Assembly (NCBI RefSeq): GCF_004339085.1
Contig: NZ_SMFX01000001.1
Span: 1,434,242 to 1,498,241 of the forward strand
From: Thiogranum longum
GTDB lineage: Bacteria; Pseudomonadota; Gammaproteobacteria; DSM-19610
Length of the DNA: 64,000 nt
Reading direction: 5' to 3'
The notes below the pieces were generated by a model. That model was not told the DNA's origin. It saw nothing but the letters and a program-made list of their open reading frames with translations, and searched no databases. Below are positions 35,760 through 44,812 of the stretch, in pieces; position 1 is the stretch's first letter; each line of letters starts with the position of its first letter. The translations under genes were made by a program, and so were the position numbers.

Positions 35760-36464
35760 TCAGCCCAGGCAGAGGTCTTCCAGCTTCTCGCTATCCAGTA
35801 CCTGGATGCTGCCGCGACTTAGCTTGATATGCCCGGATCGCTCCAGTTCTTTCAGCAGGCGACTGACAACTTCACGCGTTGTGCCCAACTCGTTGGCGAT
35901 GGTCTGATGCGTGCAACGGATTCTGCTGTCTGGTTCCTGGGTGGAGAGTTTACGGATAAGCTGGACAAGGCGAAGGTCCAGGTGCCGGAAACTGACCTGG
36001 GCAGTCAGTTGCACCACGTCTGTGATGCAGTGTGCCATGGAGGTCATCAGGTAGCTTCTGAACCCTTTGGATTCAGCCAGCAAGCGTTCGAAATATTCCG
36101 GGGGCATAGCCAGCAGGCGGACGTCCTGTTCAGCCACGGCCTGGGCACATTGATTCGAGCGTAGTAACAGACGGGTCAGCGTCAGGACACAAACCTGTCC
36201 GCTACAGACGCGGTACAGGCTGATTTCGCGACCATTTTCACAGGCCTCATAGACCTTGACAACGCCCTGCAAAACAATAACGAACTTGTCAGCAGAACTG
36301 CCACATTCAACCAGTTTTGTGCCGGCCGGACAGCTGATAACTTCTGAAACGCTCAGAGCTTCGCGCCAAACCTCGCCATCAATGGCTGCAAACCCGGTGA
36401 GTTCGCATTGCAGCGTGGCAGGTTTGTTTCGGTTTGGAAATGCGCACCCCTCAGTTTCGCGCAT
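35760..36464 (-). CDS. Crp/Fnr-family transcription regulator (first of two)
   Basis: A 234-aa regulator. The N-terminal cyclic-nucleotide-like beta-roll spans about residues 25-135 (ISCPAGTKLVECGSSADKFVIVLQGVVKVY). The C-terminal winged helix has HQTIANELGTTREVVSRLLKELE. GGGAGG lies before the ATG at 36464. The four-cysteine layout of FNR is not present, so an oxygen-sensing iron-sulfur cluster is unlikely. Its recognition helix (TTREVVSRLLKELE) is of the Dnr/FLP type. A paralogue is encoded 257 bases further on the same strand. The ligand is unknown. Confidence 0.85.
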   Translation of the reverse strand: MRETEGCAFPNRNKPATLQCELTGFAAIDGEVWREALSVSEVISCPAGTKLVECGSSADKFVIVLQGVVKVYEACENGREISLYRVCSGQVCVLTLTRLLLRSNQCAQAVAEQDVRLLAMPPEYFERLLAESKGFRSYLMTSMAHCITDVVQLTAQVSFRHLDLRLVQLIRKLSTQEPDSRIRCTHQTIANELGTTREVVSRLLKELERSGHIKLSRGSIQVLDSEKLEDLCLG

Positions 36465-36720
36465 CGGCTTCCCTCCCAATTTTATTTATTGATTTTTATG
36501 TTTATGGTGCAGGAAAGCTATGCCTGCACGCTTTTCGCATTGTCGCTCTATAAAGAGCGTGACGCAATATAGTCACTCTTCATTCCACATGGAAGTAAAT
36601 AGCCTTGAAAAAACTTCAAACTGCTGCGTACAGCATAGCGATGCTTCTGGTGCGATTTTTATTCGACTTAACTTTGAATAGAGGGTAAAAAAAATGTGGT
36701 CGAGTGATACCTGATGTATT

Positions 36721-37395
36721 TCAGGCAGCGTTGCCCTGGGTCATGTTTTTTGCCAGTTTTCTGAGGGAGTTAGCATCCTGCAAGGTGATCTTTCTACGCT
36801 GCATACGAATACAGTCAGCGTGTTCCAGTTTTTTCAGCAAGCGGCTTACTACAACACGCGTAGTGCCAAGTTCTTTTGCTATGTCTTCGTGGGTAAAATT
36901 AATGGACTGCTCGGGGTTGTCTGCCAGTTTTTCGTGCAGCAGGCCGGCCAGGCGAACATCAAGAGGCTCGAACATAAGCTTGTTTGCAGTACAAACTGAT
37001 TCATACAGGCAGTCGGCGAAGGTGTGGAGAAAAGCGCCGAATATTTCCGGTGTCTCAATAAGGGTCGTTTTGAGGGCATCGCCGGACACGAAATGAACCT
37101 CCATCGGGCTTTCGGCTATCGCTGTGGCAGGGTACACGCTGTTTTTCAGTACGGCAGACAGGGAAATCGGGCACATCTCACCGGCCTTGAGTCGATAGAG
37201 CGTCACTTGTCGTCCGGCTTCACTGGAGGCGTAGATTCTGGCATTTCCGGAGATGATGACTGGCAGGCCAGCGCAGGGTTCACCGCTGTTAAACAACATG
37301 TCGCCAGTGTCGTACCCGGATACAGGTGTATTTTCAATGAGTTTCACAACAGGTGGAAGCGACAGTAACTGCCTGTTATCGGCTGGTGGTGCCAT
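36721..37395 (-). CDS. Crp/Fnr-family transcription regulator (second)
   Basis: A 224-aa paralogue of the preceding regulator, with a beta-roll and a winged helix (HEDIAKELGTTRVVVSRLLKKLE). The ATG at 37395 is chosen because GGAG lies 9 bases upstream; another ATG two codons earlier is only 3 bases from it. Like its neighbour it lacks FNR cluster cysteines. It diverges from the multicopper oxidase operon 456 bases away, so that operon is the natural target candidate. Ligand and targets are not known. Confidence 0.85.
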   Translation of the reverse strand: MAPPADNRQLLSLPPVVKLIENTPVSGYDTGDMLFNSGEPCAGLPVIISGNARIYASSEAGRQVTLYRLKAGEMCPISLSAVLKNSVYPATAIAESPMEVHFVSGDALKTTLIETPEIFGAFLHTFADCLYESVCTANKLMFEPLDVRLAGLLHEKLADNPEQSINFTHEDIAKELGTTRVVVSRLLKKLEHADCIRMQRRKITLQDANSLRKLAKNMTQGNAA

Positions 37396-37422
37396 GCACA
37401 TATTCTCCGGCAAGAAATTTAG

Positions 37423-37607
37423 GGAAGCTCTGATTAATTCAGAATTCCTGTCATTGCGATGCCTTGACCCGTAAGGATAAGGTCTCAGTCAATGATGCCC
37501 GGAGGGATTCTATGGGCGAAGCGTGGCAATCTGTTCGATACTAATCAGACGCTTAGAGATTGCTTCGTCGCTTTGCTCCTCGCAATGACGGATTAATCAG
37601 AGGTTCC
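37423..37607. mobile_element. MITE-like element with 16-bp terminal inverted repeats
   Basis: GGAAGCTCTGATTAAT (37423-37438) and the reverse complement of 37592-37607 agree at 15 of 16 positions. Inside lie TCATTGCGA (left) and TCGCAATGA (right), plus GGCAATCT and AGATTGC segments as in the repeat at 30936. The 185-base element encodes nothing. It lies between the second regulator and the multicopper oxidase operon, so it may affect either promoter. No transposase is nearby, and the family cannot be named. Confidence 0.7.
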
Positions 37608-37723
37608 TTGGTTGTCCAGCTCACTTACGCAGCTGTGACCGGGTATGTAACAGGAAGTTCAAAAAAGTTTTATGCCAATGTGCCCTGAGTTACATACAGG
37701 TGTGGCAAAGTGTCGCAGGATTC

Positions 37724-37740
37724 CCCTCTAAGTATGAGGG
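37724..37740. promoter_or_regulatory. CCCTC-N7-GAGGG inverted repeat before the oxidase operon
   Basis: CCCTC (37724-37728) and GAGGG (37736-37740) flank TAAGTAT. It lies 110 bases before the oxidase start, next to the divergent Crp/Fnr gene, and has the two-fold symmetry of a dimer operator. It does not match the TTGAT-N4-ATCAA FNR box. Confidence 0.35.
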
Positions 37741-37850
37741 TACTCTGTAGCGTTGATGGCTGAGCCGCGTGTAACAGCGGTTTGGATATAAGCCTTATCT
37801 GCGCCATCGCTGCTCTCAGAGAATCTTATCTCGAGGAGCTGGAGGGAAAA

Positions 37851-39545
37851 ATGGCAAAAAGAAGAGACGTACTCAAGGCGGGTGCAGTGGCTGTGGCCAG
37901 TACACCGGCAATCTTTGGAGGAGCTGCCATACCACGTGCGGCACAGGCGCAACTTTGCCGGCCGGAGGGTATCCGCAGTCCGCTGACAGAGCCGGACAGT
38001 CCGCCGGTTAGGCACTATCACGAACCACTTTACATAACGCCTGCCATGTCGGAAGTAGATCCGGCCACATTGTCGCCGCCACCTGATCCGAATCGTCACC
38101 AGCGATATGATGAATTCCAGCCCGTCAAGCATTACGTTCAGCGCATGACGGAAGGTTTATGGAATTACCATGAAGACCTGTCGGTACTCAACCCGCTCGG
38201 ATTTGGTTCCCTGGCCTGGATGTTCAATGGCGCTACACCCGGTGAGACACTGGTAGCGCGTTACGGCGAGCCTGTTTTCATTCGCCGTTATAACGATTTG
38301 CCAATGACAGAAGATGCCTTGATTCCCTTTGGTCTTCCCTATACCACCTTGCACCTTCACAACGCGCATACGGCGTCAGAGAGTGATGGCTGGCCAGGCG
38401 ATTTTGTCGGACCCGGCGAGTACTGGGACCACCACCATGCCATGATGTATGCGCGAAACGACCCGAATGAAGCACTGGCAAGTCTCTGGTACCACGACCA
38501 CATGCTTGATTTTACGGCCACCAACGTCTACGCGGGCCTGTCAGCGATGGCGACCTTCTATGATGATATTGATTCCGGAGACGAAAACGATCCCAACCCG
38601 GATGCATTGCGTTTGCCTGGTACGTACGGCAAGTATGATGTTTCCATCATCCTGCACGATGTGCGTTTTGATCAGTTTGGTAATCCTGCCTATAACGTGT
38701 TTGATACAGACGGCCACCTGGGTGACCTGATCACGGTCAACCGCAAGGTTTCACCTTACCTTGAAGTCGAACCGCGCAAATACCGTTTCCGCATCTACGA
38801 TGGTGGTCCTTCACGCTTCTATGAGCTGGGACTGGCGGATGAATCGGAGATGTTTGTGATTTGTAACGACGGTAATTTGCTGGAGGAACCGGTCAGTGTC
38901 ACCAGCATCGTGCTTGGCCCGGCAAACCGCCATGATGTCATTATCGATTTCTCGCGTTACAGCGTCGGGCAATCTGTCAACCTGCTCAATATTATGGAGC
39001 AGGTCAATGGCCAGGGCCCTACCGGACGGCGTCTTGAAGGCCCGGATCGCATGCCGGTCATGCAGTTCCGTATCAAGCCACTGGAAGGACCTGATAACAG
39101 CCGCATCCCGGATTTCATGCGCAAGCTGCCTCACGTCAACCTTAACGAAGTGGTGGCTGAGCGTGAGTGGGTATTTGATCACGATATGGGCTTGTGGACC
39201 ATCAACCATGAATTCATGGATCCGACCAAGGTTTCTGCGGCACCCCGGCAGGGTACGGCTGAAATCTGGACATTCCGTAATGCGGGCACCTCATGGGCGC
39301 ACCCGGTGCACGTACACTTTGAAGAATTCCAGGTGCTGGAATGGAATGGCAGGCCGCCAACCGGAGTACTCCGCTCGCGTAAGGATGTCGCAACCCTTGG
39401 ACCTGGCGATTCCGCCCGCGTGTTCTATCGTTTCGACGACTTCCTCGGTCGCTATCCGATTCACTGTCACAACAACGTGCACGAAGACAATGCCATGATG
39501 GCGCGTTGGGACATTATCCCGAATGGTGGTGATGATGACGACTGA
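37851..39545 (+). CDS. Tat-exported multicopper oxidase
   Basis: A 564-aa laccase-like oxidase. A twin-arginine signal (KRRDVLKAGAV) precedes a cleavage site near AQA. All copper sites are visible: LHLHNAH (about 167), WYHDH (about 214), HPVHVHFE (about 484) and HCHNNVHEDNAMM (about 538, type 1 site with Cys and Met ligands). It oxidises a metal or phenolic substrate with reduction of oxygen to water in the periplasm. CueO-like copper(I), CotA-like or manganese(II) oxidation are all possible. It opens a three-gene operon; GGAGG lies 6 bases before the ATG. Confidence 0.9.
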   Translation: MAKRRDVLKAGAVAVASTPAIFGGAAIPRAAQAQLCRPEGIRSPLTEPDSPPVRHYHEPLYITPAMSEVDPATLSPPPDPNRHQRYDEFQPVKHYVQRMTEGLWNYHEDLSVLNPLGFGSLAWMFNGATPGETLVARYGEPVFIRRYNDLPMTEDALIPFGLPYTTLHLHNAHTASESDGWPGDFVGPGEYWDHHHAMMYARNDPNEALASLWYHDHMLDFTATNVYAGLSAMATFYDDIDSGDENDPNPDALRLPGTYGKYDVSIILHDVRFDQFGNPAYNVFDTDGHLGDLITVNRKVSPYLEVEPRKYRFRIYDGGPSRFYELGLADESEMFVICNDGNLLEEPVSVTSIVLGPANRHDVIIDFSRYSVGQSVNLLNIMEQVNGQGPTGRRLEGPDRMPVMQFRIKPLEGPDNSRIPDFMRKLPHVNLNEVVAEREWVFDHDMGLWTINHEFMDPTKVSAAPRQGTAEIWTFRNAGTSWAHPVHVHFEEFQVLEWNGRPPTGVLRSRKDVATLGPGDSARVFYRFDDFLGRYPIHCHNNVHEDNAMMARWDIIPNGGDDDD

Positions 39546-39597
39546 ATCGATGCGTGGCACCAGTGAATCAGATTAACGGAGCTTGAAGGAGTCTACG

Positions 39598-40230
39598 ATG
39601 AAAAAGACTACAAGAAGAACATTTCTGGCCAGTGCTGCTGCAGCCATTCCGGCGGTAGCAACAGCCGCAGTCGCGCCTGGTGCAGTTAAAGACAACCCGG
39701 CATTCAAGACCTGTCCCCGTGCCAGGGGTGGCAAGAATGCAAGTCGTTTCCCACAGGTGATCGTCCAGGACCAGCACAAGGAGAAAGCCTGGTTCTATGA
39801 GGACCTGATTGCGGACAAGGTTGTACTGGTCAGCTTCACCTCGGTGAAAGGCGAAAAGTATTACCCATTACTCAGTAACCTGGTCAAAGTGCACGAAATG
39901 ATCGAGGATCGAATCGGCAAGGAAGTGCAGATGTACACCGTAACCACCGATCCTTACCACGATACACCGGAAGACCTCAAGGCGCTGGCTGAAAAGCATG
40001 GTGCCAGGTGGCGTTTCCTGACAGGCGCTCCTGAAGATATAAGGGAGATCCTGGCATCCTTCAATGCACGCGGCAGCCTGTATGCACTGTCCTGGATCGG
40101 TAACGAAAAGACCGGTCGATGGATGAACAAGCCAAGTCGGCTGCAACCCCTGTTTATTACTGAAGCGGTGGGGCGTCTCAGTACCGGCAAGCAGCACAAG
40201 CCGTTCCTGGTGGATGACCACAGTGTCTGA
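39598..40230 (+). CDS. Tat-exported SCO1/SenC-like protein without the copper cysteines
   Basis: A 210-aa thioredoxin-fold protein. The signal has a twin-arginine motif (TTRRTFLAS). The SCO fold is visible in VVLVSFTSVKGEKYYP, YTVTTDPYHDTPEDLKAL and WRFLTG. In SCO proteins the first motif holds CxxxC; here V83 and K87 stand at these places, so the classical copper site is missing. The only mature cysteine is C39, near the N-terminus. AAGGAG precedes the ATG at 39598. It lies between the oxidase and the 683-aa protein and probably serves the same system, perhaps structurally. Confidence 0.75.
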   Translation: MKKTTRRTFLASAAAAIPAVATAAVAPGAVKDNPAFKTCPRARGGKNASRFPQVIVQDQHKEKAWFYEDLIADKVVLVSFTSVKGEKYYPLLSNLVKVHEMIEDRIGKEVQMYTVTTDPYHDTPEDLKALAEKHGARWRFLTGAPEDIREILASFNARGSLYALSWIGNEKTGRWMNKPSRLQPLFITEAVGRLSTGKQHKPFLVDDHSV

Positions 40231-40333
40231 TAACCGGCCGGACTTACGGGAAACTGATCTGGTGATACAACACAATATCCCTTGTGGTGCGCATCAACAT
40301 GCTATGCACGGCCGGGGAGGAGGTGAAAAATCA

Positions 40334-42385
40334 ATGAAGCATAAAAGACCACTTGTAAAAGCGCGCGTGGCCGCGACACTGGCTTTGCTTGCCGGCGGAA
40401 TGTGCGTGGCGAGCACTGCCTCGGCGGAGTGCGAATTTAAATTTGATCCCTTCCTGACCAAGGCAACGGGATCGCCGAATCCGGTCATGAAATGGTTGGG
40501 CCATCCCTGTGCACAACCGGAGGCCGGGGTGTCAGAGCGCACTGAGTCTGCAGATGGTGTTACAACAATCATTAACACACCGCCGGGCCAGCACCCGTCA
40601 GTGGATCCGTTTGCCAATCCGCCGGGCAGTAACTTCCTCATGACGGTATATGAAAACCTGAGGGACTACGAAAACCGGGAAATGCCCAATACCCTGCCGT
40701 CGACGCCGGAGAACCCCTATAACCTGCACGATGGGCCGGTACTGACCGCGGAGATCGACAAGAGAAGTCCGGATGATGATCTCGATATGGTAATCGACAG
40801 GATCGAGGCGGCCGCGAAAAAAGGCAGAAAGAAGATCAATAAGGACCTGGTCAAATTTGCCATCGATATCCTCGAAGGTAACCCGATCGATCGAGCCTAC
40901 AGCGGATTGCCCATGCTGCATTACCAGGGGCCGGTCAATGATAGCCCGGTGATTCCCGAGTATGATGCCGATGGCAACCTGGTCGGTGGTAATGTCGATG
41001 TTAATATTTTTTACTGGGGCCAGCACATCGAAGCTGACGCGATGTTCATCAATCCTGCTGCGGTACAGGAAGTACCCTGGACGGTTACTTACAATGTCCA
41101 CATCCTGAACAACGGGATGGAAGACTTCTCGCCCATGGGCTCACACGTCAACCGGTTCATCAATCCGAAGGGTGTGGAAGTCACTGGACCGCCGCATGCA
41201 TCGATGGACCAGACATTCTTCCCGATGCTCGATGAAGGCACCAGGTACACTGTCAAGATCAAGCAGACCAAAGGCAAGTACTTCAACCTGATCTATCATT
41301 GGGGCTGGCGTATTCACCCGCCACGTGTACAGGCCATCGAAAACTCGCTCAAGAAAGCGGGGCCGGATGGCTGGAACTATGTGCAATGGGAAAAGTCGGC
41401 GTTCTGTGAAGGTGGTGCAAATGATCCCGACTGTGATCCAGTGGGTAACCAGGCCGACAAGGATTATGCCATTGCCCAGATTGGCGAATTGTCACCGGCC
41501 AAGCGCATGTGGACTCTTTTCAGGTCCATGCTTGAGGATGATGACGATCATGGAGACATGAAAAAGAAAGGCAAGAAACACAAGAAAGACAAAAAACACA
41601 AGAAACACAAGAAAGACAAGAAAGACAAGAAACTCAAGAAGGGTGATCTGGCACACATCGCGACCGATCTGCGAGCGGCCTATTACGACTGGACCGACCG
41701 CACCAAACTGCCGGCCGGTGTAGAAGCGGATCCGGATGCAACAATGACCATGCTGTATGTCAATAATACCTTCTATGGCTCTCGCCAGGGTCTGCAAGGT
41801 GAAGGTAGTGGTCAGGGTCCGGCAAGCTGGAAAGGTGTTGCGAACGGGAGTGTTCATGACTGGAATATCCGCCCGTATAACTTCAAGGTGACTGTGCTTA
41901 ATGCTGATCACTTCCAGCACTTCTATCGCAATGTTGATTTCGGTGGCACACGTGGTTGGGAAAACCAGTTCCAGTTTACCGATCCCACTACGCTTGTCGG
42001 TCCACACCCGGAAATACCGCCAGGGCATGAGGCTAATTATCCGCCTTTCAGTAACAGCCCCATCATTTCCGGTTACGACAATGTGTTCCCCATCAACCGC
42101 AGTGGCACGGAGGAGTTCCTTCAGCCGACACCGCGTAATCCCGATGACCCGGTCAATGGCCTTCCGCAACTGGGCTCGGGTTGCTTCTTTACCTTCGGTC
42201 GCAACTATTTGTGGCCAAATGCGGGCGCATTATCGGGGCTGATTCCGGTACCGCCGGTTGGGGCTGACGGTACACCGGGTATGCATAAAGTGGATATAAC
42301 AATGAACTATGAGCCCAGTCGCCGGCTGAAGCTTTACCAGTTCGATCCACTACACCATGGTGTGGCAATATACTCCTTGCATTAG
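40334..42385 (+). CDS. Unrecognised 683-aa secreted protein with Lys/His-rich insert
   Basis: A perfect AGGAGGTGA lies 7 bases before the ATG. A Sec signal ends near TASA (about residue 34). Two predicted beta-rich parts, with many Trp, His and Asn residues (WGQHIEADAMF, YHWGWRIHPPR, VLNADHFQHFY), flank an insert at residues 408-437 made of KKHKKDK-type repeats preceded by DDDDHGD. I do not recognise the family. Its place after a multicopper oxidase and a SCO-like protein, and its many His residues, suggest metal binding or an interaction with DNA, polyphosphate or acidic polymer. Function is not assigned. Confidence 0.8.
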   Translation: MKHKRPLVKARVAATLALLAGGMCVASTASAECEFKFDPFLTKATGSPNPVMKWLGHPCAQPEAGVSERTESADGVTTIINTPPGQHPSVDPFANPPGSNFLMTVYENLRDYENREMPNTLPSTPENPYNLHDGPVLTAEIDKRSPDDDLDMVIDRIEAAAKKGRKKINKDLVKFAIDILEGNPIDRAYSGLPMLHYQGPVNDSPVIPEYDADGNLVGGNVDVNIFYWGQHIEADAMFINPAAVQEVPWTVTYNVHILNNGMEDFSPMGSHVNRFINPKGVEVTGPPHASMDQTFFPMLDEGTRYTVKIKQTKGKYFNLIYHWGWRIHPPRVQAIENSLKKAGPDGWNYVQWEKSAFCEGGANDPDCDPVGNQADKDYAIAQIGELSPAKRMWTLFRSMLEDDDDHGDMKKKGKKHKKDKKHKKHKKDKKDKKLKKGDLAHIATDLRAAYYDWTDRTKLPAGVEADPDATMTMLYVNNTFYGSRQGLQGEGSGQGPASWKGVANGSVHDWNIRPYNFKVTVLNADHFQHFYRNVDFGGTRGWENQFQFTDPTTLVGPHPEIPPGHEANYPPFSNSPIISGYDNVFPINRSGTEEFLQPTPRNPDDPVNGLPQLGSGCFFTFGRNYLWPNAGALSGLIPVPPVGADGTPGMHKVDITMNYEPSRRLKLYQFDPLHHGVAIYSLH

Positions 42386-42410
42386 CAGTAGATTGAACAT
42401 CCGGGCTGGG

Positions 42411-42436
42411 GCCCCTCCCGAATTTTCGGGAGGGGC
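42411..42436 (+). terminator. Terminator of the oxidase operon
   Basis: GCCCCTCCCG (42411-42420) pairs perfectly with CGGGAGGGGC (42427-42436) around AATTTT. A 10-bp GC-rich stem 25 bases after the stop. There is no long T run after it. Confidence 0.65.
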
Positions 42437-42486
42437 GTCTCCGACTGTTAGTACAGTATGATGTCCGGAGTATGCAGTAACCGCAG

Positions 42487-43485
42487 GTGTTTGACCGAGT
42501 GTCACGTTTTCGAACAGAAGGTGTTGGGGATTGCCGGTATGGCCTGGAGAAAAGCAGGCCAAGGGTAGTATCGAGCCGGAATAACCTGCCATTTGCTCTT
42601 CAGATCATCCTGACAATCTCATTGTGTCAGTACGGCAGTTGCTACGCGCTATCAAAAACACCTTTCCTTGAAGCACATGAGTGCGATGCAACAGCATCGA
42701 AGCTTTCCGGGACGGTGCCAGACCGTCCTTATGAAATCGTGGCGCGTTATCCTCATGATCAGGACGCATTTACCCAGGGACTGACATTTTACCGCGGTAA
42801 TTTATACGAGAGCACGGGCAAATACCGTCAGTCCAGCCTGCGTTTGCTGGATCTTGAAACAGGAAACGTGCTTAAGGAGCAACGGCTCAGTCATGATCTG
42901 TTTGGTGAGGGGCTGACTGTGCTGGGCCAGCAGCTGGTACAGCTGACCTGGAAATCGGGCAAGGCTTTCCTGTACACACCCGACGAACTCCGGGAGACAG
43001 GTGGATTCAATATTAATGGTGAAGGCTGGGGCGCCACCGGATACCGTAATCAACTGGTTATCAGCGATGGGTCTGCCTGGCTTCGTTTTCTTGATGCCAG
43101 GGACTATCATCAACTGAAAAGATTGCAAGTAAAATTCCAGGGAAACCCCGTCAAGGGATTAAACGAGCTCGAGACAGTAGATGGCCTGATATATGCCAAT
43201 ATATATCCGGGTGACTGCATAGCGCAGATTGATCCGCGATCGGGGCAGGTTGTCGGCTGGATCAATCTTGAAGGGTTAATGCCCTTGTCTGCACGCAGCC
43301 ACAGTTCAGCGGTGACTAATGGTATCGCCTACAACGCTGAAACGGGTGAATTGTTTGTAACGGGGAAGCTATGGCCCTATATTTACAAGTTGAAGTTGCT
43401 GAGAAGAAAAGCCCTTCCCGACATACGGCCGCATCACCGGCAAGCCCCGGATGATGCTGGTGACATGATAACAAACGGGGTGTAA
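42487..43485 (+). CDS. Glutaminyl-peptide cyclotransferase (plant/bacterial type)
   Basis: A 332-aa protein of the five-bladed propeller glutamine cyclotransferase family, which turns N-terminal Gln into pyroglutamate. Family signs are HDQDAFTQGLTF, LYESTGKYRQSSLR, FGEGLT and LNELETVDGLIYANIYPGD. A hydrophobic export segment (ALQIILTISLCQYGS) begins about 36 residues in, so the GTG at 42487 gives an unusually long n-region; the true start is uncertain. It follows the oxidase operon terminator and is close upstream of the efflux pair (6 bases), so it probably shares their transcript. Confidence 0.8.
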   Translation: MFDRVSRFRTEGVGDCRYGLEKSRPRVVSSRNNLPFALQIILTISLCQYGSCYALSKTPFLEAHECDATASKLSGTVPDRPYEIVARYPHDQDAFTQGLTFYRGNLYESTGKYRQSSLRLLDLETGNVLKEQRLSHDLFGEGLTVLGQQLVQLTWKSGKAFLYTPDELRETGGFNINGEGWGATGYRNQLVISDGSAWLRFLDARDYHQLKRLQVKFQGNPVKGLNELETVDGLIYANIYPGDCIAQIDPRSGQVVGWINLEGLMPLSARSHSSAVTNGIAYNAETGELFVTGKLWPYIYKLKLLRRKALPDIRPHHRQAPDDAGDMITNGV

Positions 43486-43491
43486 CAGAAA

Positions 43492-44799
43492 ATGAAAAAA
43501 ATACTGGCTATTACCGCGCTGGCAGCCGGATTTCTGGGTTACCTGGCAGGTCAGTTTTCTACGGAAAACCACTCGACGGCCGGGCTGGAGGAAGTTGTGG
43601 CTTTACCCGCCGGCGCTTCGCACTATGTTTGCCCTATGCATGCCGAAATTATCAGTAATGTCCCGGGTGGCAGTTGTCCGGTTTGTGGTATGGATCTGGT
43701 TGAAAAGGAGACCGGGGAGTCAACGGACAAGGTAGAAGGAATGCCGGTTGTAACCATCAATCCTTCGGTTGTACATAATCTGGGTGTACGCACCGCCCGG
43801 GTCAGGTTGGGGGACCTTCAGCGAAGTATCGAGACTATCGGCAAGATTACGCGCGTGGATCCCATGGCACGTCGTACCATTACGCCACCCATTCGTGGTG
43901 AGCTGGTGGCAATTGCCGACAAGCAGGACGGTGACTTTGTTACCGAAGGTGAATTGCTGTTCAGCGTCAAGTCGGACGAACTGTTTGAGCATGAGAAAGC
44001 TTTTCAGGATGCCTATCAGTCAGGGGATCGTGCTACAGCCAATGCCATGATTCCGCAATTGAGCAAGATGGGGCTGACGCCGGAACAGATATCACAACTA
44101 CAGAATGGTGCAATGCCGCACATGCCGGTCGATGTATTTGCATTCGAAGATGGTTATATCTATACCCGAAGGGGACGCGTCGGGGAAAAAGTGCATACCG
44201 GATTTACACTATTCAATGTAGGTGGAAATTATCGTGTGATCGAAGTGACCGCAGAAATATTCGAGCGTCAGTGGGGCTGGGTTGCGCAAGGTCAACAAGC
44301 ACGTATGACAGTGCGAGGTCTGCCTGGTACGGTATTCACGGGTGAGGTGGTGCGAGTTGAGCCACCGGTCGGGTATACGACGCGATCACTGGAAGTCGCA
44401 CTGAAATTCAGGTCCGAAAATCCCGAACTCTCGCAGAGCATGTTCGCACATGTCAGTATTGCAGGTCAGCCACGCAAGCATGTGTTACTGGTACCTCTGG
44501 ACAGCGTGATACGCACAGGGCAGGGCGACCGCGTCGTACGTGTACAGGGTAAAAACCGCTTTCAGCCGGTCGAAGTTACCACCGGAGAGGACGCCAATGG
44601 ACTGATCGAAATACGTTCCGGACTCAAGGAGGGCGACCAGGTAGTGTCTTCGGGGCAGTTTCTGATTGACTCGGAAAGCAGCCTGCTGGCCGGTTTCCGT
44701 CGTTTAACAACGCCAGGAGCCACCAGACCGGAACAACAGCCATCACCCCGGCACGCCGATTCACATCGTACAACCTATACACCGGCATCCCGTCTCTAG
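43492..44799 (+). CDS. cusB: CusB-type RND periplasmic adaptor with N-terminal heavy-metal domain
   Basis: A 435-aa membrane-fusion protein. One N-terminal helix is followed by a small metal-binding domain, HYVCPMH (44-50) and CPVCGM (62-67), as in many copper-efflux adaptors. The barrel-sandwich and beta-barrel domains follow (RGELVAIADKQDGDFV, GRVGEKVHTGFTLFNV). It links the inner-membrane pump to an outer-membrane channel for Cu(I)/Ag(I) or related ions. It is encoded 13 bases before the pump. No CusC-like outer-membrane gene is in the window. Confidence 0.9.
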   Translation: MKKILAITALAAGFLGYLAGQFSTENHSTAGLEEVVALPAGASHYVCPMHAEIISNVPGGSCPVCGMDLVEKETGESTDKVEGMPVVTINPSVVHNLGVRTARVRLGDLQRSIETIGKITRVDPMARRTITPPIRGELVAIADKQDGDFVTEGELLFSVKSDELFEHEKAFQDAYQSGDRATANAMIPQLSKMGLTPEQISQLQNGAMPHMPVDVFAFEDGYIYTRRGRVGEKVHTGFTLFNVGGNYRVIEVTAEIFERQWGWVAQGQQARMTVRGLPGTVFTGEVVRVEPPVGYTTRSLEVALKFRSENPELSQSMFAHVSIAGQPRKHVLLVPLDSVIRTGQGDRVVRVQGKNRFQPVEVTTGEDANGLIEIRSGLKEGDQVVSSGQFLIDSESSLLAGFRRLTTPGATRPEQQPSPRHADSHRTTYTPASRL

Positions 44800-44812
44800 C
44801 CGGTAACACGCT

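Noticed and set aside
39598-40230. Reading the SCO-like protein as a working copper chaperone
   Set aside because: The CxxxC copper motif is absent, so only the fold can be claimed.
41492-42169. Minus-strand ORF with FLVFLVF repeats
   Set aside because: It is the shadow of the Lys/His-rich tract of the 683-aa protein; the plus strand has the signal peptide and ribosome site.
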